Virus record (IMG/VR): IMGVR_UViG_3300020165_000142
Span: 1 to 24,917 of that record
Source of the DNA: a virus
Direction: 5' to 3' (one strand)
DNA length: 24,917 nt
In this document: piece by piece, positions 4,851 to 12,200 of the stretch
How the letters are laid out: every line of letters starts with the position of its first letter
Position numbering within the stretch: the first letter of the stretch is position 1
Translations under genes and position numbers: made by a program
Notes under the pieces: model-generated
What the model saw: only the letters and a program-made list of their open reading frames with translations
Told to the model about the DNA's origin: nothing
The model's database searches: none

Positions 4851-6110
4851 ATGAAAACAATAATTAACGAAGATTCTTTTATACACTTAAAAACATTAGA
4901 TGAAAATACTTTTGATAGTTGCGTAACCGACCCACCTTACGAATTAGGTTTTATGGGAAAGAGTTGGGATGGAACAGGAATAGCATTCAATGTAGATTTC
5001 TGGAAAGAAGTATTACGAACTTTAAAACCAGGCGGACATCTGATTGCTTTTTCGGCATCAAGAAACTATCATAGAATGGCAGTTGCAATTGAAGATGCTG
5101 GTTTTGAAATTCGTGACCAAATCATGTGGATATATGGAACTGGATTTCCAAAGAGTTTAAATCTTGGAAAAGCAATTGATAAGAAAGAAGGTAACGATAG
5201 AGAAGTTATTGGTACTACTAATCAACAAGATATAACAAGTGGAAATTATGTTCATGGCCCATCACAAAGAAAAGATATTCCAATCACAAAGGGAACTTCT
5301 GAATGGGAAGGTTGGGGAACTGCATTGAAACCAGCACATGAGCCAATCGTGTTAGCAAGAAAACCTTTATCAGAAAAATCTATTGTAGATAATGTATTGA
5401 AACATGGAACAGGTGGTATCAACATAGATGAATGTAGAATTGAAGGCGAAGCAAAACACCCAGATACAAATCCAGATTTTCGTGACCAAGGCAAGAAATC
5501 AAAAGAAACAATCGGTGTAGATAAATTAAGTTTTGGTCAAGTCCAAAATGCAAAGAGAAAGAAAACTCAAAGACAACCTAGAAATAAAGATGGAGTTTGG
5601 ACAGAAGAAAATTCTGGAATGAAAGCAGAAGGAACAGAGTTCGCTGATGCCGACCCAAGAGGAAGATTTCCAGCAAATGTTCTTCATGATGGAAGTGAAG
5701 TTGTAGAACAACAATTTCCAGAAGTAGCAAAATCAAATCCTACACCAAGAAATAGAAACAAAGAAAATCATGAAAACAATATATTCACAAATCCAGAAAC
5801 CGATAACCAAATAGAATATGATGACGAAGGCAGAGCATCAAGATTTTTCTATGTTCCTAAAGCACACAAGAAAGAAAGAGATGGAAGTACACACCCAACA
5901 ATCAAACCAGTTGAGTTAATGAAATATCTTGTAAGATTAATTACACCGAAAGATGGAACTGTTCTCGACCCATTTGCTGGAACAGGAACAACAGGAGAAG
6001 CAGCTATTCAAGAATCTGTTTCTTGTTATCTTATCGAAAAAGAAAAGGAATATATTAAGGACATAGAGAAAAGATTAAATAAATATAATCAGTTGTTAAT
6101 GGACTTATAA
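4851..6110 (+). CDS. DNA methyltransferase, beta class (N6-adenine or N4-cytosine)
   Basis: This is a 419-residue protein. The catalytic motif IV, DPPY, is at 27-30 near the N-terminus, and the AdoMet-binding motif I, DPFAGTGTT, is at 373-381 near the C-terminus. This circular order defines the beta group of amino-methyltransferases (N6_N4_Mtase family). The region between about 110 and 340 is long, polar and Lys/Asn-rich and should hold the target recognition domain. THPTIKPVELMKYLVRL, just before motif I, is typical of the family. DPPY is compatible with either m6A or m4C. No partner nuclease is visible in the window, so it is probably an orphan enzyme that marks phage DNA or evades host restriction. 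Confidence 0.92.
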   Translation: MKTIINEDSFIHLKTLDENTFDSCVTDPPYELGFMGKSWDGTGIAFNVDFWKEVLRTLKPGGHLIAFSASRNYHRMAVAIEDAGFEIRDQIMWIYGTGFPKSLNLGKAIDKKEGNDREVIGTTNQQDITSGNYVHGPSQRKDIPITKGTSEWEGWGTALKPAHEPIVLARKPLSEKSIVDNVLKHGTGGINIDECRIEGEAKHPDTNPDFRDQGKKSKETIGVDKLSFGQVQNAKRKKTQRQPRNKDGVWTEENSGMKAEGTEFADADPRGRFPANVLHDGSEVVEQQFPEVAKSNPTPRNRNKENHENNIFTNPETDNQIEYDDEGRASRFFYVPKAHKKERDGSTHPTIKPVELMKYLVRLITPKDGTVLDPFAGTGTTGEAAIQESVSCYLIEKEKEYIKDIEKRLNKYNQLLMDL

Positions 6111-6159
6111 AATAAATAGAAATATGTGTACATTAGAATGGTTACGGAGAAAACATAAA

Positions 6160-6405
6160 ATGTCAAAAAAAATAAAACATACACCAGCAGCAATCTTTGA
6201 TATGTTAGAAGAGTTGCAACTATCACTTGAAATCCTAGAAGAAAAAATGGATAACATTTATGATATAGTAAAATCAAAACCACAAAAAGATTATGGTTAT
6301 TCAAACGATGATGAATATGATGACGATGATGAAGATGAAGATGATGATATGAATGATAATAGTTTTGGTTGGGATGATTGGTATGATGAACCAAAGGGAG
6401 AATAA
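6160..6405 (+). CDS. acidic small protein
   Basis: The frame is also open from an ATG at 6124 (93 residues). I prefer the ATG at 6160 because GGAG at 6146-6149 lies ten bases before it, while 6124 has no ribosome binding site. The 81-residue product has an N-terminal helix with heptads (AAIFDMLEELQLSLEILEEKM, about 10-30) and a very acidic tail made almost wholly of Asp, Glu and Asn, with Trp/Phe near the end. Such tails mimic nucleic-acid charge or bind basic proteins. It is followed three bases later by the GTG start of the next gene. No family is recognised. Confidence 0.7.
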   Translation: MSKKIKHTPAAIFDMLEELQLSLEILEEKMDNIYDIVKSKPQKDYGYSNDDEYDDDDEDEDDDMNDNSFGWDDWYDEPKGE

Positions 6406-6408
6406 GTT

Positions 6409-6600
6409 GTGAGTGAACAAGATTGCAATTGTACAACATGTACATGTGATGATAAGTTGAATGCATTATATACTAGATTAAATATGATGGAAGATGAATT
6501 GAATCACATTAAAGAAGTATTTAAATCTGAATTAGATACTAGTGATGCAAATGAACATTGGGAAGCTGATGTTGAATATGCATATCCAGATGATGAATAA
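6409..6600 (+). CDS. small Cys-rich acidic protein with GTG start
   Basis: This is a 63-residue protein starting with GTG. GGGAG at 6396-6400, eight bases upstream, supports this start. The N-terminus has four closely spaced cysteines (Cys6, Cys8, Cys11, Cys13 in DCNCTTCTCD) that could bind a metal. A helical segment with heptads (KLNALYTRLNMMEDELNHIKEVF) follows, then an acidic tail. Its plan of short helix plus acidic tail resembles the preceding protein, and the two may work together. No family is recognised. Confidence 0.65.
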   Translation: MSEQDCNCTTCTCDDKLNALYTRLNMMEDELNHIKEVFKSELDTSDANEHWEADVEYAYPDDE

Positions 6601-6735
6601 CAACTATCCCTTATAGTATTACTTTATGCACCCTCTGCAGGAACTACATGCATATATATAATATTTAATATTTTAACATTGTGTAAAATAATATTTCTTT
6701 ATAAATAATAATAAAAAGGATTAGATTAATAAACA
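6601..6735. other. AT-rich intergenic region separating non-structural and fibre genes
   Basis: This is the boundary between the early-type genes and the late structural block. It is very AT-rich, with TA-alternating stretches (catatatataatatttaat), and contains one perfect late promoter at 6700-6707. I saw no convincing terminator hairpin or coding frame. Confidence 0.6.
6700..6707 (+). promoter_or_regulatory. T4-type late promoter TATAAATA
   Basis: Perfect match to the T4 late promoter -10 consensus, with no -35 needed. It stands 28 bp before the ATG at 6736, with a purine-rich AAAAAGGA at 6713-6720. It marks the beginning of the fibre block. T4-like phages read such sites with a phage sigma (gp55) and the sliding clamp; neither gene is in this window. 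Confidence 0.85.
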
Positions 6736-7074
6736 ATGGCGACAATATCAAATATTTTTATAGACCAAGGTGCTAACTTTTCAACTACTGTTACAATTAA
6801 AGACAGCGATGATGCAGCATTAAATCTAACTGGATATACTGCCATAGCACAACTTAGAAAATCACATTTATCTTCTAGTGCAACTTCTTTTACTGTTACG
6901 TTTGCTTCTGATAGAACTAGTGGTCAACTTACTTTAGCTTTAACTAGTACACAAACAGCAGCAATGAGTAGAGGAAGATTTGTTTATGATGTAGTAATTA
7001 CAGCATCTGGTGGAACAAAAACAAGAGTTGTTGAAGGAACAGCGACTGTCAATCCAAGTGTATCAAGGAGTTAA
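6736..7074 (+). CDS. small beta-rich virion protein, first gene of the fibre block
   Basis: This is a 112-residue protein rich in Thr, Ser, Ala and Val, in alternating patterns typical of an all-beta sandwich. It has no membrane helix or cysteine. The N-terminal pattern (FIDQGANFSTTVTIKDSDDAALNLTGYTAIAQLRKS) resembles the N-terminal domain of phage baseplate upper proteins (BppU-like) and small structural proteins of marine phages. It is the first gene after a perfect late promoter and lies three bases before the next fibre-block gene. I infer a tail or fibre-attachment role; the exact place in the virion is unknown. Confidence 0.6.
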   Translation: MATISNIFIDQGANFSTTVTIKDSDDAALNLTGYTAIAQLRKSHLSSSATSFTVTFASDRTSGQLTLALTSTQTAAMSRGRFVYDVVITASGGTKTRVVEGTATVNPSVSRS

Positions 7075-7077
7075 CTT

Positions 7078-7320
7078 ATGTCTACAATAACAGCAACACT
7101 ATCATCAACTGACTCACTTGTGGGCTCTGTTTCGCAAGGCACACAATCACAAGTAACAAGAGTTGTTGTACCATCTACAAATTCATTATCTCAAATGACG
7201 GATGTTGACATAACAACTTTAAATAATGGTTCTATTTTACAATATAATACAACCAGTACATCATGGGTAGCAAAAACAGAAATTACCGATAATATGACTT
7301 TAAATGGTGGAAATTTCTAG
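7078..7320 (+). CDS. small fibre-associated structural protein
   Basis: This is an 80-residue Ser/Thr-rich protein. Its C-terminal half carries a motif common in phage fibre proteins: a DVD turn, then LNNGSILQYN and a Trp (about residues 41-63). It ends in LNGGNF. The 620-residue fibre next door ends in a related arrangement (SILAYTASSD, a Trp, then VDGGTF), so the two share a C-terminal module. The stop is ten bases before the next ATG. It probably assembles with the fibre. No enzymatic motif is visible. Confidence 0.6.
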   Translation: MSTITATLSSTDSLVGSVSQGTQSQVTRVVVPSTNSLSQMTDVDITTLNNGSILQYNTTSTSWVAKTEITDNMTLNGGNF

Positions 7321-7330
7321 GGAGTAAACA

Positions 7331-9193
7331 ATGTCAGTAACATTACAAATTAAAAGGTCAACTGGAACTTCAGCACCTAGTTCACTTGCAAACGGCGAAT
7401 TAGCATATACGCAAGGTACTGGAACACAGGGTAATCTCGGAGATAGATTATTCATCGGAGATGGTTCAAGTGTTAATGTAATAGGTGGACAATACTTTGG
7501 AGATATGTTAGACCATGTTGCTGGTACTTTAACGGCATCTAGTGCTATTATTGTTGATTCTGACAAAAAACTTGATGAATTAATTGTAGATGATATTAAC
7601 CTAAATGGTAAAGTCATAACCATGACTGGCTCAAGTAGTGATACCGCTACATTTACTGCTGGAACAAATGGTACTTTAGATATCGTTACAACTGATGGTG
7701 GTGGTACTGCCGCTAATATTCAAATTACTGCAGATGGTACTGCTGAACTCGCAGGTACAACTGTTACACTAGATTCATCTGGCGGAATTACTTTAGACGC
7801 TGATGGTGGAACAATTACATTTGCTGATGCTGGTTCTTCATTAGGTACAATAACTTCAGATGGATATACTGGAAATGTTGTGGGTAATGTTACAGGTAAT
7901 GTTACAGGTAATACTTCTGGAACTGCTGCTACTGTAACTACTGCTGCTCAAACGAACATAACTTCTTTAGGAACTTTAACTGCATTAACTGTAGACGATG
8001 TTGCTGTAAATGGTAAAGTTATAACTATGACTGGTTCGAGTGGAGATACTGCTGTATTTACTGCTGGAACAAATGGTACTTTATCAATTGTAACAACTGA
8101 TACTGCCGCTGCTGCCGCTAATATTCAAATTACTGCAGATGGTACTGCTGAACTTGCTGGAACAACTGTTACTTTGGATTCATCTGGTGGAATTACTTTA
8201 GATGCTGATGGTGGAACAATTACATTTGCTGATGCTGGTTCTTCATTAGGTACAATAACTTCCGATGGGTATACTGGTAATGTCGTAGGTAATGTTACAG
8301 GTAATGCTTCTGGAACTGCTGCTACTGTAACTGGTGCCGCTCAAACTGCGATAACAAGTGTAGGTACATTAAATGGTCTTGCAATTGCTGGTAGTCAAAC
8401 TATTACTATGGGAAGTAACAAAATAACAAATGTTACTGACCCAACTTCTGCTCAAGATGCAGCTACTAAGGCATATGTTGATGCCGTAAAAACAGGACTT
8501 GATGTTAAAGATTCTGTTGTTGCTGCTTCTACTGGAAATGGTACATTAAGTTCTGCATATACAAATGGTGACACACTTGATGGAGTTACACTTGCAACTA
8601 ATGATAGGATTTTACTTAAAGACCAATCAACAGGTGCAGAAAATGGTATCTATACTGTTAATTCATCTGGCGCTCCAACAAGAGCAACTGATTTTGATGC
8701 AAACGCAGAAGTTACTTCTGGTGCATTTACATTTGTTACTGAAGGTACTGCAAATGGAGATTCTGGTTTTGTTCTAACAACAAATGATGACATTACAGTT
8801 GGTTCTACTGCAATGACATGGGCACAGTTTTCTGGTGCAGGTCAAATTACTGCTGGAGTTGGATTAGCAAAAAGTGGTAACACTTTATCTGTTGGAGTTG
8901 ATGACAGTTCTATAGAAATCAATTCAGATGCATTACGAGTAAAAGCAGCTGGTGTTACAAATGCAATGTTAGCAGGTAGTATTGATTTGACTTCAAAAGT
9001 AACTGGTACATTACCTATTGGAAATGGTGGTACTGGTTTAACTGCTGCTGCTAAAGGAAGTGTTATCCTTGCAAATACTGCTAACACACTTAGTGCTTTA
9101 GATGGTGGTGGAAGTAATGATAGTATATTAGCATATACAGCATCCTCAGATACTATCGCATGGGCAACTACTGTAGATGGCGGAACATTCTAA
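7331..9193 (+). CDS. tail fibre protein, 620 residues
   Basis: GGAG at 7321-7324 places the start at ATG 7331. The N-terminus (KRSTGTSAP..LANGELAY, then a DRLFIGDG turn) matches the attachment-type domain found at the start of many phage fibres. Residues about 84-340 contain two copies of a 135-residue beta repeat ending in GNVTGN motifs. DPTSAQDAATKAYVDA (about 377-392) is a common fibre spacer, followed by a module with RILLKDQSTGAENGIYTV and a Gly-rich region with IGNGGTGLT. The tip ends SILAYTASSD...VDGGTF. The protein is Gly/Thr/Ala-rich with no cysteine, as expected for a trimeric fibre. It probably mediates contact with the host surface. Confidence 0.85.
   Translation: MSVTLQIKRSTGTSAPSSLANGELAYTQGTGTQGNLGDRLFIGDGSSVNVIGGQYFGDMLDHVAGTLTASSAIIVDSDKKLDELIVDDINLNGKVITMTGSSSDTATFTAGTNGTLDIVTTDGGGTAANIQITADGTAELAGTTVTLDSSGGITLDADGGTITFADAGSSLGTITSDGYTGNVVGNVTGNVTGNTSGTAATVTTAAQTNITSLGTLTALTVDDVAVNGKVITMTGSSGDTAVFTAGTNGTLSIVTTDTAAAAANIQITADGTAELAGTTVTLDSSGGITLDADGGTITFADAGSSLGTITSDGYTGNVVGNVTGNASGTAATVTGAAQTAITSVGTLNGLAIAGSQTITMGSNKITNVTDPTSAQDAATKAYVDAVKTGLDVKDSVVAASTGNGTLSSAYTNGDTLDGVTLATNDRILLKDQSTGAENGIYTVNSSGAPTRATDFDANAEVTSGAFTFVTEGTANGDSGFVLTTNDDITVGSTAMTWAQFSGAGQITAGVGLAKSGNTLSVGVDDSSIEINSDALRVKAAGVTNAMLAGSIDLTSKVTGTLPIGNGGTGLTAAAKGSVILANTANTLSALDGGGSNDSILAYTASSDTIAWATTVDGGTF
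7580..8351 (+). repeat. two copies of fibre repeat family A (405-bp period)
   Basis: Copy 1 starts at 7580 and copy 2 at 7985. Corresponding bases (for example gtggaacaat at 7806 and 8211) are 405 bp apart, which is 135 codons. Each copy encodes NGKVITMTGSS, an ITADGTAELAG block and a GNVTGN tail. Short perfect 15-bp units (aatgttacaggtaat type) repeat at the end of copy 1. The same family recurs in the next fibre gene. Confidence 0.85.
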
Positions 9194-9211
9194 TACAAGT
9201 TTAATAAATAA

Positions 9212-9220
9212 TGTTATAAT
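9212..9220 (+). promoter_or_regulatory. possible extended -10 (TGTTATAAT) before the giant fibre gene
   Basis: The nine bases are identical to the extended -10 of four early-type promoters in this window, but no good -35 lies 16-18 bp upstream. AATAAATA (9203-9210), a 7 of 8 match to the late consensus, directly precedes it. AGGAG at 9231-9235 then leads to the ATG at 9247. Confidence 0.35.
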
Positions 9221-9246
9221 ATGAGAATAAAGGAGAGTTGACTTAA

Positions 9247-12200
9247 ATGGCAATTGTAATAAAACCTAAAAGGTCTGAAACTGCTGATAGTGCTCCAGGC
9301 ACTTCCGATATAGTTGATGGCGAAATTGCAGTTAATATTGCCGATAAAAAAATATACATTAGACATTCGGATGATACTATTGTTACTTTATCTGATGGTG
9401 CTAATTTAACTTCTGGTTCTACCTCTACTATAGATGCAACTACTGATATTATACTTGATGCTGATGGTGGTGACATATTCTTTAAAGATGGTGGAACTAC
9501 TTTTGGTAGTGCAACAAATACATCTGGAAATTTAATCGTTAAATCTGGGACTACTACTGCACTTACTTTTAGTGGTGCAAACGTAACTGCTGCTGGAACA
9601 ATTGATTCTGGTGCAATTACTTCTACTGGTGTTGTAACTGGAACAGGATTCACAATTGGTAGTGCCGCTATTAATGAAACAGAATTAGAAATAATAGATG
9701 GCGCAACAGTAACTACAACTGAATTGAATTTATTAGATGGTGGAACTTCTGTCGGCGATTCTATAACTATTGCTGACGCAGATGGATTCATAGTAAATGA
9801 TAATGGAACTATGAAAAGTATTCCTGCTTCAGATTTAAAAACTTACGCTGGTGGTAGCGCCCCTGCTGCTGATGATATCGGTACAGGTGATGCTGCTGTT
9901 AATATAACTACTTCAAGTGGAAATATTACAATTGATGCCGCTGCTAACAATTCAGATATAATATTTAAAGGAACTGATGCTTCTTCAGATATTACCATGT
10001 TAACTCTTGATGGTAGTGAAGCAGGTAAAGCAATATTTAATAGTGCAATTACTGGTGGTGGATTACTTACAACTGGTGGAAATATAGTTATACCTAATGC
10101 AGGTAACATAGGAAGTGCTGGTGATACAGATGCGATTGCGATTGCATCTGATGGTGTAGTTACATTTAGTCAAAATCCTGTTGGTACATTAGCGACTGCC
10201 GCTCAAACAAATATAACTTCTTTAGGAACTCTTACTGCTTTAACAGTAGATGATGTTAATATAAATGGTAAGGTTATAACCATGACTGGTTCGAGTAGTG
10301 ATACTGCCGTATTCACTGCTGGAACAAATGGAACTTTATCAATTGTAACAACTGATGATGCCGCCGCTGCCGCTAACATTCAAATTACTGCCGATGGTAC
10401 TGCTGAACTTGCTGGTACAACTGTTACATTAGACTCTAGTGGTGGAATTACTTTAGATGCTGATGGTGGAACAATTACATTCGCAGATGCTGGTTCTTCA
10501 TTGGGTACTATAACTTCAGATGGTTTTACTGGAAATGTTGTTGGTAATGTTACAGGTAATGCTTCTGGAACTGCTTTAACAGTTACACAAGCAGCTCAAA
10601 CTGCGATTACTTCTGTAGGAACTCTTACTGCATTAACTGTTGATGATGTTGTAATAAATGGTAAAGTTATAACTATGACTGGTTCAAGTAGTGATACTGC
10701 TGTATTTACTGTTGGAACAAATGGAACTTTATCAATTGTAACAACTGATGCTGCTGCCGCTGCCGCTAATATTCAAATTACTGCCGATGGTACGGCAGAA
10801 CTCGCAGGTACAACTGTTACTTTAGATTCATCTGGTGGTATAACATTAGATGCTGATAATGGAACAATTACATTTGCTGATGCTGGTTCTTCATTGGGTA
10901 CTATAACTTCAGATGGATATACTGGAAATGTTGTAGGCGATGTAACTGGTGATGTAACTGGTACTGCTGATGTAGCTACTGTTGCAACAACTGTTACAAT
11001 AACTGACAACGAATCTACAGACGAAGATAATGCTATTATATTTACTGCTGGGGGCGATGTTGATGGCGGTAATATTGGTCTTGAATCTGATGGAACATTA
11101 ACATATAATCCAAGTACAGGTAAAGTAACTGCTACAGGATTTGTTGGTACATTAACAGGTAATGTTACAGGTAATACTTCTGGAACTGCTGCTACTGTAA
11201 CTACTGCTGCCCAAACAAATATAACTTCTCTAGGAACTCTTACTGCATTAACTGTAGATGATGTTGCGATAAATGGTAAAGTTATGACCATGACTGGTTC
11301 AAGTAGTGATACTGCCGTATTCACTGCTGGAACAAATGGTACTTTATCAATTGTTACAACTGATGCTGCTGCCGCTGCCGCTAATATTACAATTACTGCT
11401 GATGGAACATTTGAAGCAGATGGTACAACTGTTACTTTAGATTCTGCTGGAGATGTTGTATTAGATGCTGGTGGTGGAGATGTATTCTTTAAAGCGGGTG
11501 GAACTACTTTTGGTAGTGCAACGAACACATCTGGTAATTTAATAATTAAATCGGGGACTACTACCGCCGCCACTTTTAGTGGTGCAAATGTAACACTTGC
11601 TGGAACTGTTGGTTCTGGTGCGATAACTTCTACTGGTGTATTAAAAACAGATGATACTACAGACGCAACATCTACTACTGATGGTTCATTACAAACAGAT
11701 GGTGGACTTTCTGTTGCACTAGATGTTGTAACAGGTAATGATGTTAAACTATTATCAGATGCTGCTGTATTAAGTTTTGGTGCTGATAGTGATGTTACTT
11801 TAACACACGTTGCAGATACAGGAATATTATTGAATAGCACTATGGCAATTCAATTCAATGATGCATCACAATCTATTAATGCTCCATCTAATGCAATCCT
11901 TGATATTAATGCAACTGATGAAATAGAATTAAATGCTACACTTGTAGATGTAAATGCCAACTTAGATGTATCTGGAACAGTTACTTCTGGTGGTATTGTA
12001 ACTGGTACAGGATTCACAATTGGTAGCGCTGCTATTAACGAAACAGAATTAGAAATAATCGATGGCGCAACAGTAACTACAACTGAATTAAACTTGTTAG
12101 ATGGTGGAACTTCTGTTGGTGATTCAATCACTATTGCTGACGCAGATGGATTTATAGTAAATGATAATGGGACTATGAAAACTATTCCTGCTTCAGATGT

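Noticed and set aside
6124-6159. Upstream ATG for the acidic protein
   Set aside because: No ribosome site precedes it, whereas GGAG is correctly spaced before ATG 6160.
6089-6466. 125-codon minus-strand frame with many His and Leu
   Set aside because: It is antisense to the acidic protein and the Cys-rich protein. The His run is the complement of Asp codons, and the plus-strand frames have ribosome sites.
10773-11840. 355-codon open frame on the minus strand
   Set aside because: It lies wholly antisense to the giant fibre repeats and exists because Thr/Ala/Gly codons read backwards lack stops. Its Val/Ser/Pro-rich product mirrors the repeats and has no promoter or ribosome site. The same applies to the antisense frames at 9243-9791, 9843-10109, 11850-12131 and 12207-12431.
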